Below are positions 1 through 11,922 of a stretch of 64,000 bases of DNA, one piece after another. Under the pieces are notes generated by a model. It made no database searches, had not been told where the DNA came from, and worked only from the letters and a program-made list of their open reading frames with translations. Position 1 is the first letter of the stretch. Every line of letters begins with the position of its first letter. The position numbers and the translations under genes are program-made. The DNA comes from Castor canadensis. Lineage: Eukaryota; Chordata; Mammalia; Rodentia; Castoridae. The DNA lies in the NCBI RefSeq assembly GCF_047511655.1, contig NC_133399.1, positions 2,979,333 through 3,043,332 of the forward strand. Reading direction: 5' to 3'.

Positions 1-1060
1 CAAGTTGTAATTATTCTGATTGCAGCCTCCAAAATAGGAAGCATTACTTATATGAACCACCAGCATCCAGCCCAAGCTGATCATTTAATGCAGACAAAAG
101 TCACAACTGCTGCAGTTGTTTGGTCTCAGGTGTGCTATAGTAGTTGCCTGAAACTTAGTCTAATGTAATCACAGAATGATGGTCACAGGCAACAGGGTAT
201 GGAAAAGAGCAGTGTTTTATTTAAGGAGAGAGGAAAGAGTAGTAAATCTGTATTCTTGGGAGTGGTTTCAGAAAGGCAAAGCTCATGAGACTCATTACAT
301 AGTGGTTTTTATAAGGATTTTATTTCCTAGTTGAAGATAAACTGATCCATTTGCCATCAGCAGCTAATGTGTTTCATGGTCGCACTGTGTTTGCCACTCT
401 TTCCCTATCCCATGGGCCTTAGGTCTGGGACATCAAACATGGAATAGCTTACATACCAATTTTATTTTCATCTTAACATATTCTTAGATAAGACAATCAA
501 ATGTTAATTCTTCTTATCCCTACTGGTTCATTGGTTCCCTGACCTTCATTATGTTTGTCACCAGATCCACAGGCTTGATTGGGTAGGAACCAGAGAGGAG
601 GCCTAGCTGGGTAAGGGCTATAACTGGAATCGGGTATGTGTTCCTGGCCCTCTGCCAAGAAGAGGAATCCTTCTTTCCCCTTAGTGGTCCTGGATCACAA
701 GCCAATACAAGTGTTGTAAAGAGCAAATTGTAGCGACAGACCAATCATAGGCCATCAGTAAGACACCCAACTGTTTAACACAGAAAATGCATTTCCCGGT
801 GCCAGTTTTTCTGGATCACCCTGTGGTTCTGAGATTCATCTCTGTGACTCAGTTTCTCACTGTACTATGGTTGTGTCATTGTTGATTTGGGAGAAACCGG
901 TCACCACAGAAGCAGAAAATGGTGAGTTTTTGGTGTGCATCCTCAGACCAGGTTGGAATGGGTTTACACCAGCATTAGTGGCTGTGATGGAAATGGGTCT
1001 CATCCTCACAGCTTTGAACACTGCCACCCAAATCATTGCTGGTGTTGCTTGTCACTTGGT
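1..1060. other. No gene recognised; possible old LTR-type sequence
   Basis: I see no convincing exon here. The open frames are short and lack family motifs. Bases about 1-80 end in a B1-like minus-strand tail ('ccaccagcatccagcccaag'). The stretch about 180-720 has LTR-like composition, including a reverse-strand 'attggcttgtga' motif that also occurs near 19.64 kb, but I cannot define ends or a family. Confidence 0.3.
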
Positions 1061-1064
1061 CTTC

Positions 1065-1165
1065 TCTTTTCCAGGGTTGATGCTGGTGGATGATCCTCCT
1101 GTTGTCTGCCTCCTGAGTAGCTAGGACTACAGGCATGAGGCACCCAATGCAACTGATAATTGGCT
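1065..1165 (-). repeat. SINE fragment, B1-like left monomer
   Basis: Reads on the plus strand as 'cctcctgagtagctagga' followed by 'ctacaggcatgag'. This is the reverse complement of the B1/7SL-like half of the dimeric SINE seen throughout the window. The right ID-like half and the poly-A end are missing. Confidence 0.7.
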
Positions 1166-1767
1166 TCTTGATTTCTAGGTTTTACTGTCATATCAATTTT
1201 GCCCAATGCTTATGTGTTTTTCCAGTATTACATCTACCTCTTTACTTATTCAGAATATATTTCTTTAAGCAGAAACCCTAAATGTTAAGCTAGGCAAAAT
1301 GAGGCAATCCCTTAATTAGGCATTGATATTGTCATGGAGGAGTTTCAAAAATTCAATGCCAACATGAGATAGTTCATTCCAGGTCAGTGTCTCAAAATAA
1401 ATGAAAACTTAATGCAATCCCTGATGGTTTTTATTCCATGCACTTTATGTGTGCATACTCACATGCCTGAAAATGCGGTAGAAGCAGGGATAAATACTCA
1501 GTGCATGGAAATGTGGCACAGGGAAGAAGAGATGGCAGTACATGTTGAAAATTCCAGCTAGCTGGGAGACTGACAAAAGAGGTTTGGGAGATTCAGGCCA
1601 ACCATCAGTAGCATGGGTGCCCCCATAAAGTCCACATTGCATCCTTTCATTTTACTGCTTTCACTGTAGACAGGGCAGAAATGAAATAACCTCTATAAAT
1701 GTAGTCCTTGAAGTGTTTTACCCATGCACATTAATATTGTCTAAAATATGTCTTCTGGGCTTGCAAT
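1166..1767. other. No feature seen
   Basis: AT-rich sequence without long open frames or recognisable repeat ends. A weak B1-like stretch may lie around 1555-1640, too decayed to call. Confidence 0.3.
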
Positions 1768-1842
1768 GTCACTCAAGAAGCATGATCACCTGCCCAGCAA
1801 GAATAAGCCACTGAGTTCAAACCACAGTACTGCAAAAAACAA
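1768..1842 (+). repeat. ID-type SINE monomer
   Basis: Contains 'gatcacctgcccagcaag' and 'gagttcaaaccacagtac' followed by 'tgcaaaaaac', the tRNA-derived right half of the dimeric SINE, plus strand, with an A-rich end. Confidence 0.65.
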
Positions 1843-1929
1843 AGTATGTCCACAAGATTTTTCTTATATGGTAGCATGCTTGCTAAATAAGCATATATTC
1901 CTGAATTCACCCCTCAATGGAGAAAAAGA

Positions 1930-2418
<489 letters not shown>

Positions 2419-2454
2419 TCAAATGCTAGGACCACAAAAAAGTGGATGAAGAAT

Positions 2455-2830
2455 GTTGTGGAACACACTTGAAATTACAGGTACTGCGAAGCTGTGGCAC
2501 AAAGATCATATCTGTAATCTCAGATCAGAAGGAGAAGATGGGGAGCACCATGGTTTGAGACCAGCCTGGGCAAAAAAACTAATGACACTAGCATGTCAGT
2601 CAATAACTTTGCCTGGTTGCATATTCCTATAATTGTAGCTACATGGGGGGCATGTGTGGGAGGATCATAGTCTGAGGCAGCCATGGGAAAACTGGGAGAC
2701 CCTATCTGAAAACTCACTAAAACAGCACAAAAAGCCTTTAGGTCCTGGCTTGAATGGTAGAGGGTCTATGTAAGAAGTAGATGCCCTGGATTCAAATCCC
2801 ATTACTGCTAAAATAAATAACAGATATGAT
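2455..2830 (+). repeat. Composite SINE (B1-like units plus ID-like end)
   Basis: Two degraded B1-like units ('catatctgtaatctcagatc' and 'attcctataattgtagctac') are followed by an ID-like monomer with 'gattcaaatcccattactgc' and an A-rich tail ending near 2825. It may be two overlapping insertions. Confidence 0.6.
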
Positions 2831-2969
2831 TTCAAGAATGGTTAGAACTTTGGTAAAAGGTAATCCTGTCAAATCAACATATATTAGTTTTTGTAATCTC
2901 TGTTCACTGTGACACTAAAGATGAGTTGGATGCCTGCCTGTGTCACTGAGTGTGATCCTACATCAAAAA

Positions 2970-3062
2970 AATTAAAAGGTTTTGGGAATGTATCTCACTA
3001 ATAGAAAGCTTGTCTAGCAGCTACAGGGCCTTGGGCTCAATCATCAGTAGTATACACATACA
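2970..3062 (+). repeat. ID-type SINE fragment
   Basis: Degraded tRNA-like monomer with 'gcttgtctagcagctacagg' and 'gggctcaatcatcagtag' ahead of an 'acacatacaaacacaca' tail. Confidence 0.5.
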
Positions 3063-3235
3063 AACACACAGGAAACTAAACAGGAAAGTGTATTAGCACA
3101 AGCTGAAAATGTACATTGCAAAGTGTTTGAAAAGGACAAAGTATATTTGGCAGTTTAGACAAAACAATACAGAGGAAGTACTATAAAATGAGAAAGATAT
3201 TTGAAAAGTTTTTAAACAACAAAAATATATAGAGC

Positions 3236-5990
3236 TGGTTGCTGCGGTCACGTCCACTGCACTGTCTGGAGGGGTGCACTGCCGGAATGGCTATGGACAA
3301 TAACATGTCCCAGGTGAAAAAGAATGTAGCCTCTGGAAAAATAATTTGAGGCTTTTCAAAAATCTAAACATAGATCTGCCATATAATCTACCAATCCCAC
3401 TCCTGGGGATATACCCAAAGCAATGCAATGCATGTTACTCTAAAGGCACTTGCACACCTATGTTTATTGCAGTGGTGTTCACAATAGACAAGTTATGGAA
3501 ACAATCACGATGCCCCACTATTGACGAATGGATCAAGAAATTGTGGTATTTATACACAATGGAATTTTATGCAACCACGAAGAAGAACAAAATGTTATCA
3601 TTCGCAGGTAAATGGATGGAACTGGCGAACATCATTGTGAGCGAGGTTAGCCAGGCTCAGATAAAAAATCATATGTTCTCCCTCATATGCAGACTTTAGA
3701 TCTAGGGCAAATACAGCAATGTTGTTGGACTTGGCTCACATGACAAGGGGAGAGCACATTTGGGAGGTATGGGGATAGGTAGAAAACCCAAAACATGAAA
3801 GCGTTTGATGTCCCCACTCCACAGGAACTAATACAGAATCCTTGAAGTGACAGAGGTCAACATGAGAAGGGGATCAGAAACCAGTGTAAACATCAGTTAG
3901 AGATGAATCAACTTGAGTTGTAACACATTTGTACGTGGAAGCAATGCTAGGAATCTCTCTGTATAGCTCTCCTTAACTACCAAAAAGCCTTTGTCCTTAT
4001 TATGCTTAAGTCTTCAACAAAATTACAGATAAGGGCAGAACAGTCTCTGCATGGAAGCAATGGGGCTGGTGGAGAGAGGGTAGGGGTGGGAGGGCTGGAG
4101 GAAGAAATAACCCAAGAAATGTATGCACATGTGAATAAATGAATAATGAAAAGAAAAAGAAGCTCACCAAAAAAGCAGAGAAAGACTAACAGGCCAAAGA
4201 AGTCCATTCAGAAAAATGTGGAGTATGCCCTAGTGTGTGCTGAAAATGCCATCAGCAAAAGGAATGAAGGCATGAATTGGCTTCACATGGCATCCCATGT
4301 GGATCTAGTGGCCTCCAAGGTTCAGACTGCCATGACCATGATGGGGGTTACCAAGAACATGGCACTGATTACCAAAGCTCTGGACAAGGCCCTGAGTGTT
4401 ATGGATCTACAGAAAGTGTCTGCGGTGATGTATAGGTTTGAGCAGCAGGTTTAGAACCTGGATGTACACACATTGATGATGGAGGACTCTGAGGCTTGGC
4501 CACCACGCTGACTACACCTCAGGAGCAGGTGTGCAACTTCATAGTGCAGATCACCAAGGAGAATGACCTGGAGAACTTGGACCAATTCAGCCAGCTGCCT
4601 GAGGGTGACTTTGCTGTGGGTGAGAGCTCTGCACAGCCAGGAGGACCAGCTGCCCAGGAGGTTTGCTGCCCTGAGGAATTAGCTGTGCCCTCCATGGATG
4701 GTCCCTTCTCTGACCTGTGATGTGCTGGAGGCTCCTGTGCCCCTCCACTGAGCTCACCTTCCACTGACTCTGCAGAGCTGCACAGAAGCCTGGCCTCAGC
4801 CCCTCCCAGCTGCCCAGCCAGGTGCCTCAGAATTGATCCTGTTTCCTTTAGATGTAGGTGGATCTTTGTCCTGTTGTTGAGTTTGCACAAACTTGTATGT
4901 GTAACTCTGGGCCACAGCTGGGAGACTTATAGTCCCCCTCTATTCTCTGCCTGAATGCAGTTGATAGGGTCTGGCCAGTGATGCATGTGGACTTCAGCCC
5001 AGTACTGTGGGGCCTTCTCCAGTGACTGCAGACCTGCTACTTGCCATGGGTCAGTGACAGCAAGGCTGCCCTTTGCCAGGCAGCATCTTTCTCTTCCCCT
5101 CGGGAGACAGAAGTTCCCACCACATGACCCACAACCCTGAGGAGGTGCCTGTGGACCTGTGTGTGTGTCAGAGGATGTACAGTGCCACTATCACTGTCCT
5201 GAGCCCTTTACAGACAATGACCCCTCCTCCTTCATAGTTCCAGTACCACCAGTCTTGGCCACCACTGCCTACCAGATGTGCCTTCTCGGTCTTCCTACCC
5301 TTGGCTCTCTCACCCAGCCTACTGGAATAATAACCATGGACCAATTCCAAGTTCAGGTGTGCCCATCTTGAGTGTCCTCCACCCTCATATTTTGACCAGC
5401 CCCGGGGGTGCCTTGAGCTACTTGGACTGAGCTTCTTACTCAACTAGTACCAAGGCTCCTCAGCAGAGGCTCCTTCTTTCCTAGGTCTTTCCTGGTGCCT
5501 CTCCTCAGTGTGATGTCACTGTGTCTCATGTCTGTAAATAACTGGAGCTTGGCTGCCACCCTCCTGCCTCATCATGGAAGAAGAGCAGCTGGCAAATGGA
5601 GCTTGGGACAGTCATCTTTGCCTCAGCCAGTACAGGGCTCCAAGGACCACCTGTACAGTGGGGAGCCAGCTGCAGTTTATGATGAGGCTGCAGGGGTGTG
5701 CCCAAGAGGATTTGGCACAGGCTGCTGTTCTGATTTTTCCATTTGCTGAACTTAAGTTTTTGAAACTCGCAGGGTTTTGTTTCTTTGCCAAAGTAGAAAG
5801 AAAGCAGCAGGTGGGTCTGTTGGGTCCAAGTCCTCTTCCAAGCATGAGTGGTGGGTGTGATCATTGCTTCCACCCCAAGGAATTTGGGAATTTACTTGGA
5901 AAAAAATATTTAGAACAAATAGAAGTGTTTACATATATCCTACTAGAACTCATCTATGTCAATTATCCCTTTAAATTTGAATTATCTAAA
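3236..5990 (+). pseudogene. CHMP1A: CHMP1A processed pseudogene, interrupted by L1
   Basis: This is an intronless retrocopy of the ESCRT-III subunit CHMP1A (about 196 residues in the parent), which drives membrane scission in multivesicular body formation and cytokinesis. The 5'UTR and start (ATG at 3287 or 3293, then a codon run resembling MD..LFQLK) lie at about 3240-3320. An L1 tail then intervenes (about 3320-4145), and the frame resumes at 4146 with a KKLxKKAEKD-like stretch. Downstream, [53 protein letters not shown] and [10 protein letters not shown] are clear. A TAG at about 4443 truncates the helical core, and a frameshift near 4635 precedes the family C-terminus (RRFAALRN-like, stop about 4680). 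The rest to about 5,900-5,990 looks like retained 3'UTR. Family identity is strong; the exact 3' end is unclear. Confidence 0.85.
3320..4145 (+). mobile_element. L1 3' end inserted in the CHMP1A retrocopy
   Basis: 5'-truncated LINE-1. The ORF2 C-terminal coding end reads WYLYTMEFYATTKKN and FAGKWMELANIIVSEVSQAQ (3346-3699 in one frame), followed by a 3'UTR ending in a G-rich stretch and 'gtatgcacatgtgaataaat'. It closely parallels the L1 tail at 31,930-32,820. A-rich sequence 'gaaaaagaa' occurs at the left edge (about 3315) and again at the right edge (about 4150), a plausible but ambiguous target duplication. Confidence 0.85.
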
Positions 5991-6027
5991 AACAAATGAA
6001 AGACACAGTAAATTAAAAACCAAGAAC

Positions 6028-6112
6028 AGAGCTGGTGACATGGTAGAGCATCTGCCTAGCAAGCGTGAGGCCTTGAGTTCAAGCCCCAGTACCACACACA
6101 AAAAACCCAATT
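6028..6112 (+). repeat. ID-type SINE monomer
   Basis: Well-preserved tRNA-like unit: 'tggtagagcatctgcctagc' and 'gaggccttgagttcaagccc' followed by 'cagtaccacacacaaaaaac'. It contains B-box-like 'gttcaagcc'. It sits just beyond the CHMP1A 3'UTR remnant. Confidence 0.85.
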
Positions 6113-6530
6113 TCTTTTGTGTTCAAGAAAGCTTTTAAATAGAAAGACATTAGTGTGGAGGTTGTGAAGTTGTTGGTCAAAGTTTTAAAATTTTGATTTT
6201 CATAGGCGGAATAATTTCAAGAGATACATGGGGTGACATCATGTGTATAGTTAACAATTTATTGTACTCCTTAAAATGATTAAGGGACTAGATATTAAGT
6301 ATTATCACTGTCATATATGAGAATGTGAGGTAATGCACATTATATTATCTCCATTTGGCCATTCAACAATTGTGCATATTTCAAAATACTATGCATATAA
6401 TAAATATAACTTTTTGTACTACACAAACACTTAAAGTATAACATGAACAAAAATGTACCAGTATATTCAAAGTATAAATATGTACATACAACCATAATCT
6501 AAGCTAAATTGGTACCAGATATTGCTGCTT
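6113..6530. other. No feature seen
   Basis: AT-rich, with poly-A/T runs and no open frame of note or recognisable repeat. Confidence 0.3.
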
Positions 6531-6534
6531 CAAG

Positions 6535-6735
6535 AGACTAGCCTGTAATGCTACTCTCTTGCAGGCTGAGATCAGGAGGGTCTTGGTTCAAGGCCAGTGT
6601 GGCCAAGTAGTTCTCTAGTCCCTATCTTCAAAATAACCAGATTAAAATGAACTGGAGGTGTGGCTCAAGTGGTAAAGAACCTGGGCTGCAAGCACAAAAC
6701 TGTAAGTTCAAACCCCAATATCACCAAGAAAAAAT
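6535..6735 (+). repeat. Dimeric B1-dID-like SINE
   Basis: Left half retains 'gctgagatcaggagggtctt' and 'ggttcaaggccag'. The right half has 'tggctcaagtggtaaagaac' and 'gttcaaaccccaatatcacc' plus an A-rich tail. Confidence 0.75.
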
Positions 6736-7026
6736 TTCATTTGAACACTTTGGTACACCAGTAAGTGACAGATCGAAGCAGAAAATCAGTAATGATAAAA
6801 TTTAACTCAAAAGTCTCAGCTGGATTCAATTATTGTCATAGAATTTAGCAGTCCAAAATTGTAGAGTAACAATATTTTCATGAGCAGATGGTTTATTCAC
6901 AAAGGTATACCACGTTTGGAGTTATAGCATGCACCTTAATTAATGTAAATTTATAGAAAGCAACAGCTGGGATTAGCTGAGGAGTGTTGACCCTGTGATG
7001 CTGCAAAGTAGTTAAAAACAGTTTGG

Positions 7027-7203
7027 CCATTGCCAGTGGCTCATGCCTGTAATCCTAGTTACTCAGGAGGCAGAGGTCAAGAGGATCATGGTTCAAAACC
7101 AGCTCAGGAAATACTTTGCCAGTCCCTATCTTGATAAAAACCCATTACAAAAATAAACTGATGAGTGGCCCTGAGTTCAAACCCCAGTACTGCAAAAGAA
7201 AAA
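7027..7203 (+). repeat. Dimeric B1-dID-like SINE
   Basis: A clear copy. The left half begins 'gccagtggctcatgcctgta', the middle is 'ataaaaacccattacaaaa', and the right half is short, ending 'gagttcaaaccccagtactg' then 'caaaagaaaaac'. The right monomer is internally deleted relative to longer copies. Confidence 0.85.
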
Positions 7204-7383
7204 CAAGTGAAAAAGAAAGAAACAGATGAATCATATGTGCATGAGTTTGTTCTGTCCTTTCTGAGGTTGTAACTCTCGTTGTCATGGGATTGTTTTTTCC
7301 ACAGTGTTTGGGTTTGACATGGATAGATATGCTGGAGGAACATCAAACTATCTATATATGGAGAAAATCAATGAATGTCAGTC

Positions 7384-7585
7384 TTTTTTTTTTTTTGCAA
7401 TACAGAGGTTTGAACTCAGGACCTAGACCATTAGCCATTCATCAGTTCCATTTTGTGAAAGGTTTTTCTTCAAGATAGGGTCTTGTGAACTATTTTCCTA
7501 TTCTGGCTTCTCACCTGATGCTCCTGATCTCTGCCTCCTGAGTAGCCAGGATTGTAGGCATGAGACTCAGTTGTCCGGATAATGG
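7384..7585 (-). repeat. Dimeric B1-dID-like SINE
   Basis: Poly-T at 7385-7397 marks the tail. It is followed by the reverse complement of the ID-like half ('gtttgaactcaggacctaga') and the B1-like half ('ctctgcctcctgagtagcc', 'gtaggcatgag'). Confidence 0.85.
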
Positions 7586-7589
7586 GTGA

Positions 7590-7685
7590 TTTTTTTTTTT
7601 TTTTGTGGCAGTACTGGGGTTGGAACTCCAGGCTTCATGCTTGTTAGGCAAGTGTTCAACCACTTGAGCCACACCACCAGCCCAA
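7590..7685 (-). repeat. ID-type SINE monomer
   Basis: Poly-T of about 16 bases, then 'gtggcagtactggggttgga' and 'ttgttaggcaagtgttcaac', the reverse complement of the tRNA-like unit. It lies directly behind the preceding SINE. Confidence 0.85.
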
Positions 7686-8544
7686 TGTCAGTCTTTTGCA
7701 AAGCAACATTTAAGTAGATTTATGCATTTACCATTACTTAACATCACCCCCTTAATGTGTCTGAAGAGAGACTTTTCTCTGATCAATTTTTTCCTGTTCA
7801 AGGGTAGAGTTTTTTTTTTTTCAGTAGGATAGGGGTCTAAAAGGGCTTGATGGATTCAAAGAGTCAAATCCTTATGTTGCTGTTATCATCACTAGGTATT
7901 GAGGTACTTTAGGACTGCCTTTCAAGAATCACTCTAGTCCTCATATAATAGGTGATCAAACTGCTGAAAAGCATCAATTCCTTGAAGAATTAACTAAAAG
8001 CAAGAGAAAAGCATGCACTCCATTTTTGTATCTGTCTTTTCTCTAATCCTTTCCCTCTTCAGTCACTTTTCTACCACCTTGGAAGAAGGACAGAAATAAC
8101 TTGTAACATCTTCATAACAAGGGACATAAACTGTCCCCAATACTAGACCTTCCTCAGGGTGGACCACAGCCTGTTGTCAATAAATCCAGATAAAATCTCT
8201 GGAACATCTCCCAGGGCAAGGACAGACATAATGACTAACCAGAACACACCTGTGACTGGGACTGTTTATGCATATCTTTGTCCCCCAGTTCTTTGTCTAC
8301 TTAAACCTATAACTCATGTCTGCACCATAAAGATGGCTGAAGATTGGCTAGGTACTTACTCTGCCTTTCCCATGACTTCCATGAATTCAATCCCCAGTAT
8401 GGAAAAACAAAAAAGATGGGGAAAGATGACCATACAAAGCAAATACATGCCTTATCTGGCATCTTCAGTGTAGCCAATGTCATAGGTCTTAGTTCTAAAC
8501 TTATAGAATCTCTACAGTCTGGGCTGTCCTCATTTAATGGGGAT
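7686..8544. other. No gene recognised
   Basis: No SINE or exon signal. One plus-strand open frame of about 104 codons at 8159-8473 has no recognisable domain, and nothing suggests it is coding. Confidence 0.3.
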
Positions 8545-9060
8545 TTAAGTCAGGGCCTTTTGGTTGGTAGCCAGTTCTTTTCTGTGTTGTGTATTTTCTA
8601 GGTAGATTGTCCCAAAGTATTTGCCCAGGCTGGTCCTACTGTTCTCTGCCTCCTGAGTAGCTAAGATAACAGGCTTGAGCTACCAGCGTCCACCTATTGG
8701 GATCACTATTTCCGTCCAATGATTTTACATGCTATTAGGCATTGATTCTCCATGCTACACTTTGTAGCTAGTTTTTTTCACTAGTGAGATGTGTTGTGAG
8801 ATTTGGAGAATTGTATATATCCAATCAGATTTTGTGACTTGTTTAATCCAATACATATCTACAGACATGTGCTGCACTTCTTGGTTCATTAAGCATTCAC
8901 ATGCTAAAGTGAAATCTAGTTTTAGCTGAGTTATCCTTAATGAGTCTTATTTAGTGTTCTTCTTGCATTGGTCAGTAAGAAACCAGGTAGGGGGTTCCAA
9001 ATGCTATAACTTGGTGTAATCACAGAAGAGGTGCTCAATTCCCTATGAAACAAAATTTTG
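8545..9060 (+). repeat. Stray copy of the zinc-finger locus 3' flank
   Basis: This stretch parallels 50,400-50,880 and 54,430-54,690. Shared anchors are 'gacatgtgctgcacttcttg' (here) against 'gacatgtgctacacatcttg' near 50,693, 'cagtaagaaaccaggtag' against 'ctgtaagtaactaggtag', and 'caatcacagaggaggtgctc'-type sequence at both. A minus-strand SINE (about 8590-8690) occupies the same relative place in the copies, which indicates shared descent rather than independent repeats. Confidence 0.65.
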
Positions 9061-10159
9061 AAAAGAAGCATTAAACATACTTTGTCATATCAACATTTTA
9101 TTTAACACCAGGAATGTATTTGGGGTTTTAATCCTATAGGCCCCCTCTGATGAACACTGCAGAAATGTGTAAATAATCACATATGTCACAGAAGTAAATT
9201 CTTCACTTTCAATAGAAAATTGTACAAATTGCTTTAGAACACCCTCCCCTTTCTACAGTTAAATTGTATAAGCTCATCCCAACAGCAGTTCTAAGATATC
9301 AGTAGATATGGACCTTTTTCCTCATGGATTTGTGACATTGTTTCACTTCTGGACTTCTGATATGCTTCTTATGGGAGGAAGTACTAGGATTTTTTTTTCT
9401 TGTAAACAATTTCTCTCTGACCTCTGGCCCTGTGTCCCTTCCCAATTGGTCAAGACTGCCCATGAGGCCTCCCTTAAGTTATCATCCTTGGTAGCCTTCC
9501 TCAGGCTGCCATGCATCTGCACCCTTACTTCCCCTCCCCCGTTTCCCTTCTTTCTGCTCCCTTTCTAATTCCCAAGCCCAGACAGCTAATCTTGTTGTTT
9601 TATTATAATCTTTTTAGAAAATGTACTTCTTTCATTTTACGTGTTGTTTTTGGTATCAGCTTCTTCACCCAACATATACTAGCTCTGATGTTTGAATAAT
9701 TGGGTTGGCATTCAAGGTCAGCATTCCATTTAGAAACCCTCATGTAGGGTTGCAAGAGACTGACCCTTCAGAGAATGGTAAGAAGTCAGGGGACCCCGCA
9801 GCTTGTTCATGCATTGACATCTGCAGGAAACTTTTAGGTAGGCAAGGTCTAGAGGACCTGCCACTGAGACTTCTGGGAGATAAGGGGGATGCCCCAATGA
9901 TCTTGGAATTGGTTGCAGTCTCTACCAAAGGACAACTTTCCTCCTTCCCTTTTCCTCTCTCTCTCACTCTCCACCAGCCAGCAGAGGGAAGTCCATTCCA
10001 GAGCCCTTGTGATGGGGTGGAGGGATGAATGGATTCTCCACCTTCTCTCCCCTCTCCCTCTGCCCACCAGCCAGTATAGGGAAAGCCAACATATTCAATT
10101 GATTGTATCCTTAAGTACTGGGAGATGCTTTGATCCTATTAACCAAAAATAAGTTGACT
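9061..10159. other. No gene recognised; probable old repeat
   Basis: Contains pyrimidine-rich stretches (9530-9560, 9935-9985, 10,040-10,070), which make short proline/serine-rich open frames on one strand and charged ones on the other. Those frames lack motifs or conserved ends, and I regard them as chance. Confidence 0.3.
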
Positions 10160-11300
10160 AGTTCCCTTCATTGCCTCTTTGATATTATATACTATTTTTT
10201 ACATCCTGCCAAACCCTAAGGTATTTTTCTGATAACACTAAAATAAATGAAGTTTAGCCTAAGCAAAAATCCTTTAAATAGTTCTATTACTGCTAGTGTC
10301 TTCTATGTGTATCTAAATGTTATAAATCATTTACAAAATTAAAAATGTATACATGTAAATAGGTATAGTTCTTTTATCTAAGGTACATTCTATCTAAGAA
10401 TGTCTTTGACATTTCTGCTCTTTATGACAAAGCTAAAAGTTCTACCATTTATACCTGACATCTGTCTGTCAGATAAACATTGGCTTATCTAACATCTGTG
10501 CATCAGATAAGCATTGTTTTAACTGACATTGACTAGATTAACATCAATACATATAAATCAATACATACATATGTATTTCAACTGAGTATCAAAACAGGAA
10601 CTATTTGAAATTGCTGACACTGCCTTCCCTTAACCATTGGATAATTTAGGGTTTTTAATTGTCAGAACTATATTGACAGTACTGACAACCATTAGCTTGT
10701 TACCTTACCAAACCAAAGTTCAAGGTGTAAGCTGTGATGCTCCTTCTGGCTCCTTTATATGTTATGTATCTTTGTCTTCTTCAAGTATATAAGACTTTTA
10801 AAATAGTTACAAAAAGACACTGTACCAAGCTGGCCTCTTAACACCTTTACAAGATTGTGTGTATATTCCCAATTGTAATAAGAGAGGATTAGTAGTACTG
10901 TACTATCATATTAATTGCTAACCTATTAACCACAGTCACTAAGTTTAGTTGTTACAGTTCTAATCTTATTGGGACATTTACAGACAAGCTCAGGGAAAAT
11001 AACTCTGACAAGTGTTTGTCACTCAACCAGGGGAGACATTGTTAAGTATTGTGGACATTTTGTATTTTCCTATAAAGCTTTATAACTGTCTGCTGACACT
11101 TTATAGCAATTTAAAGGTGTTGGGACATCCCCTATGGGATAGGCAACTAGATTAATTAAGCCCCACCTATGAGACATTTTTTAAATAAATCTAATTGTTG
11201 CTTAACTGGCTAGAAAGTTCACATTGGCACTGACTTCTGATCTGTTTGATGTGTTACTTGCCCTCTAGGGGACAAAATCTGACTTTCTGGACTTTCAGGG
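10160..11300 (+). repeat. ERV-internal-like noncoding sequence
   Basis: AT-rich sequence whose right part (about 10,730-11,290) runs in parallel with 24,580-25,020 inside the class I provirus. Examples are 'ttcaagtatataagactttt' against 'ttcaagtatatcaagccttc', 'gttacagttctaatcttatt' against 'attacagttctgatccttct', and 'ctgatctgtttgatgtgtta' against 'ctgatctgtttgttatttgc'. It looks like a second copy of the same LTR-retroelement interior, without coding capacity. Confidence 0.5.
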
Positions 11301-11916
11301 AAAAGCTGTTCTGCTCTGAGAGCCTGCATACCTTCCAGTTGTGGATGTCCCACCACTAAGACCCTCCTTTCATGTCCTCCCTCAATCTGCAGTTCATTTT
11401 TGAAACATATTGTGTAGACACAGGGCAAGGACAATACCAATTATGCCACTGAAGGCAACAACTTCAAACGCTCCACTTCTACACCAAATTCATGTGCATC
11501 CACCTTGCACTCACTTGGGCAATGCAGGGATGTGTGTAAATTTAGGGATTTATTATGAAAGTACTTGGGCTAGGGACTGGCTCTGAATTTAAGACCTGCT
11601 TTCAAAATTTAGATGATTAATTCAATCAGATCTGCCTAGAGATTGGTCAGAGCAGGGACCCCTTTGGCCACAGCCCATTCTGCACTGGAGCCCATGATCT
11701 CATGCCCTGTCCTTAGATAGGCAGCCAGAGATTGGAGGATGCCATGGCTTGCACTGTATGTCATTGCGTGTCCACACAGGATTTACCCACCCCAGACCAA
11801 ATATAGGAAGGTGCTGGAATCTAGTATAAGCAGATGGTGAGTTTTGCTTATGCCTCTATGTTATGAGAACCATGACAACTCCGAATAAACAGAGTCAGTT
11901 TTCCACACAAACCACA
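11301..11916 (+). repeat. LTR-like sequence interrupted by the class II ERV
   Basis: About 11,370-11,720 resembles 18,760-19,150 (shared context: 'gaacatat...tagacacagggcaaggacaat', then 'cttcaaacgctcc', 'ttcatgtgca', then 'atgcagggatg...taaatttaggg'). An AATAAA-type signal with LTR U5-like character is present at 11,883-11,890. The sequence resumes after the retrovirus at 16,705. Confidence 0.4.
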
Positions 11917-11922
11917 CCTTCT

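Noticed and set aside
3320-4700. L1-CHMP1A chimeric retrogene made by template switching
   Set aside because: The CHMP1A 5'UTR and start codon appear upstream of the L1 at about 3240-3320, so nested insertion is the simpler reading.
4519-4890. 123-codon minus-strand open frame
   Set aside because: Antisense of the CHMP1A retrocopy and its GC-richer 3'UTR; no domain.
5526-5999. Overlapping open frames of 115-141 codons on both strands
   Set aside because: Lie in the retained CHMP1A 3'UTR; no conserved motif on either strand.
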